Both the position numbers and the translations under genes were made by a program. DNA of 64,000 nt from positions 1 through 64,000 of the forward strand of contig NZ_LPNR01000101.1 of NCBI RefSeq assembly GCF_019266065.1, read 5' to 3'. Numbering within the stretch: position 1 is the first letter of the stretch; each line of letters starts with the position of its first letter. Source of the DNA: Nocardia sp. MH4. Lineage in GTDB: Bacteria > Actinomycetota > Actinomycetes > Mycobacteriales > Mycobacteriaceae. Shown here one piece after another: positions 25,493 through 33,657 of the stretch. The notes under the pieces are model-generated. The model was not told the origin of the DNA. It saw only the letters and a list, made by a program, of their open reading frames with translations, and ran no database searches.

Positions 25493-25603
25493 ACACGCCG
25501 TTACTCGCAGCCATGATGGGCATCAGAAATGCTACCGCGCAGACGATTACGCACCTGGCCTAATCGCTCCGCGCCATCGGGCACGGCATCAGGAGGCCAC
25601 CAA

Positions 25604-25759
25604 ATGAGAAGCTCCGATGATCTCAACCGAGCCCACGACCACCGTGCGTCCTCTGGCCCTGACCTACCGCATGATTCCCTGACCAAAGTCGAACAGCCAC
25701 CGCGACAACGCCGACCAGACAGAAGGACCCCGAATGGACAGCGCTCAACCGACAGCTGA
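25604..25759 (+). CDS. Possible 51-residue leader protein upstream of the NUDIX gene
   Basis: ATG 25604 follows AGGAGG after the conserved leader; the frame ends inside the NUDIX gene (26-base overlap). The N-terminus 'MRSSDDLN' is like that of the 11650 product ('MTHSDELN'), which occupies the same place after copy C of the leader. The rest is polar and Arg/Pro-rich without recognisable fold. It could be a real small protein or a decayed copy. Confidence 0.35.
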   Translation: MRSSDDLNRAHDHRASSGPDLPHDSLTKVEQPPRQRRPDRRTPNGQRSTDS

Positions 25760-26378
25760 GGCCCAGATCCGGCAACACGCCATCGCCCTGGCCGCCCTCG
25801 CGCACAACGGCCTCGTCTTCGCCACCGACGTCTTCGACCGGCAACGCTACGAACAGGCCAAACAGATCGCCGCGGACCTGCTCGCCCTCATCAGCAACGG
25901 CACCGTCGAGGATGTGCAGAAGAACGTGTTCCTCGAAAAGGGGTACATGACACCCAAAGTCGACGTCCGAGGCGGCGTCTTCGATGACAACGGTCGCATC
26001 CTGCTCATCCGCGACCGCAGCGACGAAAGATGGACTTTGCCCGGCGGCTGGTGTGATGTCCTGGAACCACCATCGCTCGCAGTCGAACGCGAAGTCGAGG
26101 AAGAATCCGGAATCACCGTGCGCGCCAGCAAGCTCGTGGCTCTACACGACCGTGACGTGCAAGGCCACGAGCCCGCCTTCCCCTACCACGTATACAAGCT
26201 GTTCTTCCTATGCGAGACCATCTCCCACGGCCAACCAAGCCCCGTAGAGACCATGGAAATCGGCTGGTTCGACATCGACAACCTGCCCGAACTATCGACC
26301 ACCCGCGTACTCGGCACCCAAATCCGACTCCTCCACGACCACTGGAACAAGCCAGACCTACCGACGATGTTCGACTGA
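25734..26378 (+). CDS. NUDIX hydrolase with N-terminal helical domain
   Basis: 214 residues. The N-terminal ~65 residues ('IALAALAHNGLVFATDVFDR', 'YEQAKQIAADLLALI') match the helical extension found in ADP-ribose/NDP-sugar-type NUDIX proteins. 'TPKVDVRGGVFDDNGRILLI' leads to a complete Nudix box 'GGWCDVLEPPSLAVEREVEE' followed by ESGI. The box has the required G-x5-E-x7-RE-x2-EE-x-G spacing. Substrates are nucleoside diphosphate derivatives. Controlled by the copy B leader, divergent from the XRE regulator. Confidence 0.85.
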   Translation: MDSAQPTAEAQIRQHAIALAALAHNGLVFATDVFDRQRYEQAKQIAADLLALISNGTVEDVQKNVFLEKGYMTPKVDVRGGVFDDNGRILLIRDRSDERWTLPGGWCDVLEPPSLAVEREVEEESGITVRASKLVALHDRDVQGHEPAFPYHVYKLFFLCETISHGQPSPVETMEIGWFDIDNLPELSTTRVLGTQIRLLHDHWNKPDLPTMFD

Positions 26379-26513
26379 CCACCCGTCAACACCGACTGTC
26401 GTAGGCGTTGACGCCCAAGTTTCGAGCCGTACTTGGCCGATTCCAAAGTCACTAAGGCTGCCACCCCAAACGATGACAGGCCATCCACTGTGCAGGCAAT
26501 GCCCGGTGAGGAT

Positions 26514-27581
26514 CTACAGCCCGACCTTGGCTGGTGCCCGGTTGACATGGGCGGCCAGCGCGGTGATGACGAGTTCGGCGTCGCGATGGACCCCGCGCAG
26601 GGTGTTGGAGGAGAACGACCGCTGGAACTCCAGGCCGAGGTAGACCAACCCGGGGTGTGTCGTCGAGACCCCGGCGCTGTGGAGGGGGTAGCCGTCGGCG
26701 AGTGCGCCGAGTTCGGTGAGGTAGCCGAGGTTGGGTCGGTAGCCGGTGGCGAACAGCACGGTGTCGACCGGTTCGCGGGTGCCGTCGGCCCAGACGACGG
26801 TGTCGGTGTCGAAGCTGGTGAACATGGGTCGCCGGTCCATTCGGCCGCTGGTGAGGGCGTGCTGGTAGTCGCCGGTGTCCATGACCAGGGTGCCGCCGAC
26901 GTAGCGGATGAGCCATTCCGGTGGGAGCTGGTCGAATCCGGTGGAGACGAGCCAGTGGTGGATGTCGTGTCCGTCGCGGTGTTGGGGCAAGAAGTTGATC
27001 CGGTTGTGGGTGGCCAGGGTGACGGTGGCGTGGTCGGCGAGTTCGTAGGCGACCTGCACCGCGGAGTTGCCCGCACCGACCACGATGACCCGCTGGCCGG
27101 TGTAGTCCTCGGGGCGGCGGTAGTCGGCGGCGTGCAGCAGGTTGCCGCCGAACTGGTCTTGTCCGGGGAACTCGGGCAGGTGTGGGTTACCGAAAGATCC
27201 GGTGGCGGCGACGATTCCGGCGGTGTGGAATTGTTGTCCATCAGTGGTGTGGACGACGAACCCTTCCTCGGGATGGGCCTGCACCGTGGTGACAGTGGTG
27301 TTGGTGCGGATGTCGGCGTCGAGGGTTTTGGCGTAGCGGCGCAGGTAGTCCACGACTTCGTCGCGGTGGGGGTAGTGGTCGGGGTCGGCGGGAAAGTCCA
27401 GGCCCGCAAGGCTGCTGTGCTGGGCGGGTGCGAACAGGGTGAGGCTGTCGTAGTAGTGCGGCCAGGACCCGACAGGATCAGCCCCGGCTTCCAGGACAAC
27501 CGGGTGGAGATGACGGTCGGTCAGGGCGCGGGCGGCGGCGAGTCCGGATTGGCCAGCGCCGATGACGAGGGCGTCGATCAC
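26514..27581 (-). CDS. ArsO-like flavin-dependent monooxygenase
   Basis: 355 residues from GTG 27581, overlapping the upstream MFS stop (GTGA). FAD loop 'DALVIGAGQSGLAAARAL', NADPH loop 'RVIVVGAGNSAVQVAYELAD' and 'VLFATGYRPNLGYL' (ATG motif) define a small class B-like monooxygenase. Proteins of this type occur in ars operons as ArsO. Last gene of a leftward operon (flavoprotein, MFS, monooxygenase) facing the ArsR-GNAT gene. The exact arsenical substrate is not established. Confidence 0.75.
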   Translation of the reverse strand: MIDALVIGAGQSGLAAARALTDRHLHPVVLEAGADPVGSWPHYYDSLTLFAPAQHSSLAGLDFPADPDHYPHRDEVVDYLRRYAKTLDADIRTNTTVTTVQAHPEEGFVVHTTDGQQFHTAGIVAATGSFGNPHLPEFPGQDQFGGNLLHAADYRRPEDYTGQRVIVVGAGNSAVQVAYELADHATVTLATHNRINFLPQHRDGHDIHHWLVSTGFDQLPPEWLIRYVGGTLVMDTGDYQHALTSGRMDRRPMFTSFDTDTVVWADGTREPVDTVLFATGYRPNLGYLTELGALADGYPLHSAGVSTTHPGLVYLGLEFQRSFSSNTLRGVHRDAELVITALAAHVNRAPAKVGL

Positions 27582-28801
27582 GAGAGTTTTTCTTTCCGTG
27601 AGAGTTTCGGGATGGTAGTCAGCGACAGGGCCGCAGCGGCTGCGGCGGCGATGCCCAGGATCAAGAAGGTGCCCGGATAGCCACCCAGGCCCGAGGCCAG
27701 TGCGGTGGCAGCGAACGGCGCCGACGCCACGGTGATGGTCATCGGTGCCGAAAGCAGCCCGGTGAGTTGCCCGTAGTGGGTCGAGCCCCAACGGTCGGTG
27801 ATCGCGGTGGCTTGGAGCAAGGTGAAGACCCCGCGTGCCATGCCCGACAGCACGGCCGCGACAGTCAGTGCTGCTGCGGTGGTGAAGATTCCGAGCAGCA
27901 TCGTGGTAGCAGCGATCGCGACCAGAATCACCGCCGTGCGGGTGCGCACACTGGTGCGGGCGGCGAACGCGCTGTAGCCGATCCGGCTCACGACCTGCCC
28001 GACACCACCGAGCCCGAGGGCGATCGCGGCAGTGGTGGTGGAGATCCCGCGTTCGGTCATCAACGGCACGAGGGTCACCACGACCGCGAAGGAAGCGAAC
28101 CCGGTGACACTCAACGCGAAAGCCAGTGTGAGGAACGCTCGGCTGCGCGCGATCGTGCCGGGATCACCAAGATGGATGTGCTCGGTATCAGCGTCTGGTC
28201 GGTCGGGCCAGGGAACTCGCAGGCCGAACCAGTGACCGGGAACGGTCACGACCGCGAGAATCACCGCGAGCACCAGATAGGTTGCGCGCCAGTCGAACCG
28301 GGTCGCGAGTGCTGCGGTCAACGGCGCGAACACCGTGGACGCGAGTCCGCCGGCGAGTGTCAGCACCGTCAATGCCCTCACTCGGTCGGGCCCATACCAG
28401 CGGGTCAGCGCCGCGAATGCCGGTGGATACAGCACCGCACCCATCGAGACTCCGACCAGCGCCCAGCCGAGCAGAAACGTCATCAAGGTCTGGGCGGTAG
28501 CCACGATGATCAGTGCCGCGACCGCGAGCACCGAGCCTGCGGTCATCACGGCTCGTGGTCCGTGTCGGTCCAGTCGGCGACCGACGAAGATCCCGGTGAG
28601 CGCGGTGAGCAACTGCCCGGCCGAGAACACCGCCGTCAATGCGGTGGCAGACCAGCCGGTGTCGGTGGCGATGGATCCGAGCAGGACCGGGAAGGCGTAG
28701 AACAGGATTCCCCAGCTGGTGATCTCGGTGACGCACAAGACGACCAGCACCCGCCGCAACCCGGTCGCGGCGGGTGCCGCTGTTGTCGAAACAACCTGCA
28801 T
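27578..28801 (-). CDS. MFS transporter of the arsenic operon
   Basis: 407 residues with 12 predicted membrane helices. An MFS loop 'GRRLDRHGPRAVMTAGSV' lies between helices 2 and 3, and a second hydrophilic loop with His/Asp (near residues 205-220) in the middle. It begins nine bases after the upstream flavoprotein stop and overlaps the monooxygenase start. Likely exports an arsenical or arsenic-derived product; which one is unknown. Confidence 0.75.
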   Translation of the reverse strand: MQVVSTTAAPAATGLRRVLVVLCVTEITSWGILFYAFPVLLGSIATDTGWSATALTAVFSAGQLLTALTGIFVGRRLDRHGPRAVMTAGSVLAVAALIIVATAQTLMTFLLGWALVGVSMGAVLYPPAFAALTRWYGPDRVRALTVLTLAGGLASTVFAPLTAALATRFDWRATYLVLAVILAVVTVPGHWFGLRVPWPDRPDADTEHIHLGDPGTIARSRAFLTLAFALSVTGFASFAVVVTLVPLMTERGISTTTAAIALGLGGVGQVVSRIGYSAFAARTSVRTRTAVILVAIAATTMLLGIFTTAAALTVAAVLSGMARGVFTLLQATAITDRWGSTHYGQLTGLLSAPMTITVASAPFAATALASGLGGYPGTFLILGIAAAAAAALSLTTIPKLSRKEKLS

Positions 28802-28810
28802 CGCAGTGGA

Positions 28811-30181
28811 TCAGCGCACGGGCGAGGAGGTCAGGGGCAGTTCCCGGATCGCGGTCGGCATGCTCAGGGTCAACTCCTGCACCGCAGCCGGAGCCGCGCA
28901 GCACCCGCCCGCAGATTCTTCGGCCGGGGCGTCGAACAGGCCCGATCCGCCGCAAACACCGGTATCGGGCAAGGTCAGCTCGACCCGTTCGGCAGCTGCG
29001 TGGTCACCAGCGAGAGCTGCGACGATCGAGCGGACCTGCTCGTAGCCGGTCATCGCCAAGAACGTCGGTGCGCGGCCGTAGCTCTTCATCCCGGCCAGGA
29101 ACACGCCGGGCTCGGGGTGTGACAGTTCTTTGACTCCGTGCGGGTAGACGGTGCCACAGGAGTGGGCGTTCGGGTCGATCAGCGGTGCCAGCTGGGTCGG
29201 CGCCTGCAAGGTCGCATCGAGGTCGAGGCGGATCTCCGAGAGCCACGACAGGTCCGGGCGGAACCCGGTCAACACGATGACTTCGTCGACGCCGGTAACC
29301 GGGTCACCTTCGGCGGGAATCAGGGTGAGCTGGCCGTTGTCGTGCTGTTCGACGGTCTCGGTGCGGAATCCGGTGACCACGGAGATGTGTCCGGCTTCGA
29401 CGGCGGCTTGCGCGCGCAGTCCGAGTGCGCCGCGGGCGGGCAGTTCGTCTGCTTGTCCGCCGCCGAAGGTGGATCCGATCGCCCCGCGACGCAGCAGCCA
29501 GGTGATGCGAGTGTCGGGGTGCTCGGCAGCCAGGTCGGCGAGCACGATCAGCGCGGTGAGCGCGGAGTGGCCGCTTCCGGCGACGACGACGTGGTGACCG
29601 GCGTGGCGGGCGGCGACATCGGGGTCGGTGAGGTCGGGCACGCGGTAGGAGATCTGTTGCACCGCAGCGGTTTCCCCGATCGCGGGCAGCCCGTCGCCGC
29701 CGAGCGGGTTCGGTGTGGTCCATGTACCGGAGGTCTCGATAACCGCGCGAGCGGTGATCCGCTCCTCGCGGCCGTCGGCGGTGCGGATGTGCACGGTCAG
29801 TGGTTCGGTGTCGCGTCCGGCGTCGACGACGCGGTCGCGGCCACGGCGCGCCACACCGGTCACTTCGGTGTTGAACCGGGCTGCCTCGCCGAGCGCTTCG
29901 CCGAGCGGGCGCAGGTAGTTGGCGACCCATTCCGCACCGGTCGGGTAACCCTCGAGGTCGGGTTCGGTCCAGCCCTGCGCGTCGAGCAGGGGGCGTGCAG
30001 CGGGAGCGATCAGCTCGGCCCAGCGGGAGAACACTCGCACGTGATGCCACTGCGCGACAGCGGCACCGGCGTGCTCACCGCGTTCGAGCAGCAGGAACGG
30101 CAGTTCGCGGCGGGTGAGTTCGGCGGCGGCGGCCAGACCGACCGGGCCAGCTCCGACAATGACAACGGGCAGGGCGTTCAT
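28811..30181 (-). CDS. FAD-dependent oxidoreductase with Cys-rich tail, arsenic operon
   Basis: 456 residues from ATG 30181, with AAAGAGG seven bases upstream. FAD loop 'VVIVGAGPVGLAAAAELTRR' and NADPH loop 'HVVVAGSGHSALTALIVLAD' show a flavoprotein of the monooxygenase/thioredoxin-reductase-like group. The C-terminus carries 'TGVCGGSGLFDAP' and 'AGGCCAAPA', three Cys in a ~30-residue tail that could bind arsenite or shuttle electrons. First gene of its operon. The divergent promoter has three ArsR-type operators. Confidence 0.75.
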   Translation of the reverse strand: MNALPVVIVGAGPVGLAAAAELTRRELPFLLLERGEHAGAAVAQWHHVRVFSRWAELIAPAARPLLDAQGWTEPDLEGYPTGAEWVANYLRPLGEALGEAARFNTEVTGVARRGRDRVVDAGRDTEPLTVHIRTADGREERITARAVIETSGTWTTPNPLGGDGLPAIGETAAVQQISYRVPDLTDPDVAARHAGHHVVVAGSGHSALTALIVLADLAAEHPDTRITWLLRRGAIGSTFGGGQADELPARGALGLRAQAAVEAGHISVVTGFRTETVEQHDNGQLTLIPAEGDPVTGVDEVIVLTGFRPDLSWLSEIRLDLDATLQAPTQLAPLIDPNAHSCGTVYPHGVKELSHPEPGVFLAGMKSYGRAPTFLAMTGYEQVRSIVAALAGDHAAAERVELTLPDTGVCGGSGLFDAPAEESAGGCCAAPAAVQELTLSMPTAIRELPLTSSPVR

Positions 30182-30195
30182 CACGAACCTCTTTC

Positions 30196-30275
30196 ATCGA
30201 CTTGGATCGATTAACTACGGCCGAGAGTATCGACTGGGGTCGATGAATGCAACCATCGATCTACGTCGATATACT
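30196..30275. promoter_or_regulatory. Three tandem ArsR-type operators and a leaderless promoter
   Basis: The 16-bp inverted repeat ATCGA-N6-TCGAT occurs at 30196-30211, 30229-30244 and 30255-30270. TATACT at 30270-30275 is a consensus -10 whose start site falls at or next to the ATG at 30282, so the ArsR-GNAT mRNA is probably leaderless. A fourth, one-mismatch copy lies at 32156-32171 before the second arsR. Confidence 0.75.
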
Positions 30276-30281
30276 GGCGGC

Positions 30282-31121
30282 ATGCCCCTCGCCCTGCCCC
30301 AAGCCCAGGTCCTGCCTACCGGCGAGGCCACCACCTACGCCGAATGGTTCGCCTGCCTGGCCGAACCGGTACGAGTGCGATTGCTGCATGCCGTGGCGAC
30401 CACTCCGAAAGGCATCACAGTCGGCGCGCTGACCGAGATCCTGGGCACCAGTCAGTCCACGACCTCCCATCACGTCCGCAAGCTCGCCGACGTCGGATTC
30501 GTGCGCCTGCACAAGGAGGGCACCGCCACCATCGTCACGGTCAACGAAGCCTGCTGCGCCGGGCTCCCGCACGCCGCCGATGCCGTAATGGGCCTGCTCG
30601 CCCCCCGCCCGTGCTGCCCCGCCGACCTTCCCCTGGACGTCACCGTCCGCGCCCTGGAACCCGGCGATTGGGCCGAGGTGCGGCGCATCTACGGCGAGGG
30701 CATCGCCACCGGGATCGCGACGTTCGAGACCGAGGTCCCGACCCGCGCGCATCTCGACAAACACTGGCTGCCCGGACACCGTTGGGTCGCCGAGCTCGAC
30801 GGACAGGTCGTGGGCTGGACCGCCGCGAGCGCGGTGTCGAGCCGTGAGTGCTACGCCGGGGTCGCTGAGACCTCGGTCTATGTCGCGGACTCCCATCGCG
30901 GTCGCGGCGTCGGCAAAGCCCTGCTGCACAAGCAGGTCCTCGCCGCCGACGACGACGGCTTGTGGACGTTGCAGACCTCGATCTTCACCGACAACCGCGC
31001 CTCACTCGCCCTGCATCACAGCGCCGGGTACCGCACTGTCGGCGTACGCGAACGCATCGCCCAACGAGACGGCCTCTGGCGCGACACGGTCTTGCTCGAA
31101 CGCCGCTCATCGGTGCGGTAA
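30282..31121 (+). CDS. ArsR-family repressor fused to GNAT acetyltransferase (ArsN-like)
   Basis: 279 residues. Residues ~10-100 are an ArsR winged helix ('AEWFACLAEPVRVRLLHAVA', 'ILGTSQSTTSHHVRKLADVG') with Cys pairs 'EACCAGL' and 'RPCCPAD' that could sense trivalent arsenic. Residues ~120-275 form a GNAT domain of the phosphinothricin/arsinothricin acetyltransferase group ('EVRRIYGEGIATGIATFETE', 'VADSHRGRGVGKALLHKQVL'). ArsN enzymes detoxify the arsenic antibiotic arsinothricin, so sensor and resistance enzyme are joined here. Divergent from the flavoprotein operon, with operators in between. Confidence 0.8.
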   Translation: MPLALPQAQVLPTGEATTYAEWFACLAEPVRVRLLHAVATTPKGITVGALTEILGTSQSTTSHHVRKLADVGFVRLHKEGTATIVTVNEACCAGLPHAADAVMGLLAPRPCCPADLPLDVTVRALEPGDWAEVRRIYGEGIATGIATFETEVPTRAHLDKHWLPGHRWVAELDGQVVGWTAASAVSSRECYAGVAETSVYVADSHRGRGVGKALLHKQVLAADDDGLWTLQTSIFTDNRASLALHHSAGYRTVGVRERIAQRDGLWRDTVLLERRSSVR

Positions 31122-31123
31122 CA

Positions 31124-31142
31124 GGCACCGCCTATTGGTGCC
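31124..31142. terminator. Short bidirectional hairpin between convergent genes
   Basis: GGCACC (31124-31129) pairs with GGTGCC (31137-31142) across seven bases, overlapping the stop region of the TSUP gene and just after the ArsR-GNAT stop. Confidence 0.4.
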
Positions 31143-31959
31143 GCCAGACCTTCACCGCTGAGAGAAGGAGCAGCACGGTCAGGATCGGGATCAGTGCCGC
31201 GCTGGGCACAATGCCGAGCAGCAGCCCTCCGACGATGGTCCCGGCGATCGATCCTGCGGCCATGACGAGCACGAATCGGGTGTTGCCACGCAGGATCTGA
31301 AAACTCTGGTCGCGGCTGTAGCGGGCGAACGCGACCAGCATCGTCGGCAGCGACACCATCAGCGACAGGCTCCCGGCGACCTTGATGTCCACTCCGAACA
31401 ACAGCACGATCGTCGGAATCAGCAGCTCCCCACCGGCCACACCCATCAACGCGGCGACAATCCCGATACCGACACCGGCCGCCACCGCAGCGCAGATCCT
31501 CGCCACCGTCGGCAACTCCAAGCTGCCGACATGACCGAGATGGCTCACTGCCAGGGCGGCAGCGATCAGCACGAGCAGCAGCGCCAGGACCCGGTACAGG
31601 GTTTGCGAGGCCATCCTGGTGGCCCAGCCCGCCCCGAGCCAGGCACCGACGAGGCTGCCCGCGAGCAGGTTGACCGCGATCGTCCAGTGCTGGCTCACCT
31701 CGGAATACGGCAGAGCGATCAGCCGCGCCGGGAGTGCGGTGAGGACCACGATCAGGCTCATCGCCTTGTTCAGTATGACCGCGTGCAGAGCCGCGAATCC
31801 GAACAGCCCGATCAACAGCGGCAGCCGGAACTCCGCACCGCCGAGCCCGATCAGCCCGCCGAGCACACCGATCACCGCACCGGCGCAGAACACCAGCACC
31901 ACAGCATCGCGCCGCGCTACCGCGGCAAGTCCCGGTGGGCCTTCGACTGTCTCACTCAC
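31132..31959 (-). CDS. TauE/SafE (TSUP) family permease
   Basis: 275 residues, about eight membrane helices. Two-repeat layout with 'AGAVIGVLGGLIGLGGAEFR' near the N-terminus and 'ALMGVAGGELLIPTIVLLFG' in the middle, the hallmark glycine-rich segments of TSUP anion permeases. Family members move sulfite, sulfonates or other anions. It lies inside the arsenic island on the minus strand; a link to arsenic or sulfur handling is not proven. Confidence 0.8.
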   Translation of the reverse strand: MSETVEGPPGLAAVARRDAVVLVFCAGAVIGVLGGLIGLGGAEFRLPLLIGLFGFAALHAVILNKAMSLIVVLTALPARLIALPYSEVSQHWTIAVNLLAGSLVGAWLGAGWATRMASQTLYRVLALLLVLIAAALAVSHLGHVGSLELPTVARICAAVAAGVGIGIVAALMGVAGGELLIPTIVLLFGVDIKVAGSLSLMVSLPTMLVAFARYSRDQSFQILRGNTRFVLVMAAGSIAGTIVGGLLLGIVPSAALIPILTVLLLLSAVKVWRHQ

Positions 31960-32155
31960 AGACTGAGACGCTACGGGCGCACGGCAACCTCACCGCCCGC
32001 AGGAGGCGCGGTGCCAGGATCCGTCGATGCCGAATCGAGCGGGATGGGCGGCGTCAGAAACTTCCGATCGATGCCGTCGAGATCTGCCGATAGAACCGGG
32101 TAGCCCCTCGCGCGGCAGCGCGGGGAGTTCACCGGCTGTTCGTTTGCCTCGCTGT

Positions 32156-32176
32156 ATCGATATCAGTCAATATAGG
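32156..32176 (+). promoter_or_regulatory. ArsR operator and promoter of the ars operon
   Basis: ATCGATATCAGTCAAT at 32156-32171 matches the ATCGA-N6-TCGAT operators at 30.2 kb with one mismatch. TATAGG (32171-32176) is a plausible -10 only four bases from the ATG at 32180, so the transcript is probably leaderless. Confidence 0.6.
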
Positions 32177-32179
32177 CAT

Positions 32180-32557
32180 ATGTCGAAGTCGAAGTTGGTG
32201 GTGACGCCCGTGCAGGCGTGCTCCGCCGCGCCCCTGGTGCGCGAGCCCCTGACCGAACCCCACGCCACCGAACTCGCGACCGTGTTCAAAGCACTGTCGG
32301 ATCCGGTCCGGTTGCGCCTGCTGAGCGCCATCGCGTCCCGTGAGAGTCAAGAAGCGTGCGTGTGTGACCTGTCGGTCGGGATCGAGCTGACCCAACCCAC
32401 GATCTCGCACCACCTCAAAGTGCTACGCGAAGCCGGACTGCTCGACAGCGAACGCCGCGCCTCCTGGGTGTACTACCGAGTCGTCCCCGCAGCCCTGCAA
32501 CGACTCTCCGAAGTCCTGCTCGTCGAGAGCGGCACCACCCTGGGAGCCAACGCATGA
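32180..32557 (+). CDS. arsR: ArsR-family arsenic-responsive repressor
   Basis: 125 residues. Winged helix with 'ATVFKALSDPVRLRLLSAIA' and 'GIELTQPTISHHLKVLREAG'; the As(III) site is the classic 'EACVCDLS' at the start of the recognition region. Another Cys sits in the N-terminal tail ('VQACSAAP'). Starts a tight operon with acr3 (ATGA overlap) and three arsenate reductases. Confidence 0.9.
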   Translation: MSKSKLVVTPVQACSAAPLVREPLTEPHATELATVFKALSDPVRLRLLSAIASRESQEACVCDLSVGIELTQPTISHHLKVLREAGLLDSERRASWVYYRVVPAALQRLSEVLLVESGTTLGANA

Positions 32558-33657
32558 ACGCGACAACCACCGACCACCCCGCCGTCGTCGGCAAACTGTC
32601 CACCCTCGACCGATTCCTGCCCGTCTGGATCGGCATCGCGATGGCCGCCGGACTACTACTCGGACGCATGATCCCCGGCCTCGGCGACACCTTGTCCGCC
32701 GTGGAGATCGACGGCATCTCCCTGCCGATCGCGATCGGGCTGCTGATCATGATGTACCCGGTCCTGGCCAAGGTCCGCTACGACCGCCTCGACTCCGTCA
32801 CCGGCGACCGCAAACTCCTGATCAGCTCCCTGGTCCTGAACTGGATCCTCGGCCCGGCCCTGATGTTCGCCCTGGCCTGGCTGTTCCTGCCCGACCTGCC
32901 CGAATACCGGACCGGGCTGATCATCGTCGGCCTCGCACGCTGCATCGCGATGGTGATCATCTGGAACGACCTGGCCTGCGGCGACCGCGAAGCCGCCGCC
33001 GTCCTCGTCGCGCTGAACTCGGTGTTCCAGGTCTTCATGTTCGCCGTGCTCGGCTGGTTCTACCTCGCGGTCCTGCCCGGCTGGCTGGGCCTGGAACAAA
33101 CCACCATCGACGTCTCCCCCTGGCAGATCGCGAAATCGGTCCTGATCTTCCTCGGCATCCCGCTGCTGGCAGGGTTCTTGACCCGCCGCTTCGGCGAACG
33201 CGCCAAGGGCCGCGACTGGTACGAATCGAAGTTCCTGCCCAAGATCGGGCCGTGGGCGCTCTACGGGCTGCTGTTCACCATCGTGATCCTGTTCGCGCTG
33301 CAAGGCGACCAGATCACCTCCCATCCCCTCGACGTCGTGCGCATCGCGATCCCGCTGCTGGCCTACTTCGCGATCATGTGGGGCGGCGGCTACGCCATGG
33401 GCGCGGCCCTGGGCCTGGGCTATGAACGCACCACCACCCTCGCCTTCACCGCTGCGGGCAACAACTTCGAACTCGCCATCGCCGTAGCCATCGCCACCTA
33501 CGGGGTCACCTCCGGCCAAGCGCTCGCCGGTGTCGTCGGCCCGCTCATCGAAGTCCCCGTCCTGGTCGGGCTGGTCTATGTCTCCCTCGCGCTACGCAAG
33601 CGATTCCGACCCACAACCACTGCAAACGCCGCTACCGAAGGGGTGACGCCGCGGTGA
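32554..33657 (+). CDS. acr3: ACR3-family arsenite efflux permease
   Basis: 367 residues with ten predicted membrane helices. Typical segments: 'VWIGIAMAAGLLLGRMIPGL', 'GLARCIAMVIIWNDLACGDR' with the conserved Cys, and 'TTTLAFTAAGNNFELAIAVA'. Exports As(III) using the membrane potential. Overlaps arsR upstream and the first phosphatase-like gene downstream (GTGA). Confidence 0.92.
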   Translation: MNATTTDHPAVVGKLSTLDRFLPVWIGIAMAAGLLLGRMIPGLGDTLSAVEIDGISLPIAIGLLIMMYPVLAKVRYDRLDSVTGDRKLLISSLVLNWILGPALMFALAWLFLPDLPEYRTGLIIVGLARCIAMVIIWNDLACGDREAAAVLVALNSVFQVFMFAVLGWFYLAVLPGWLGLEQTTIDVSPWQIAKSVLIFLGIPLLAGFLTRRFGERAKGRDWYESKFLPKIGPWALYGLLFTIVILFALQGDQITSHPLDVVRIAIPLLAYFAIMWGGGYAMGAALGLGYERTTTLAFTAAGNNFELAIAVAIATYGVTSGQALAGVVGPLIEVPVLVGLVYVSLALRKRFRPTTTANAATEGVTPR

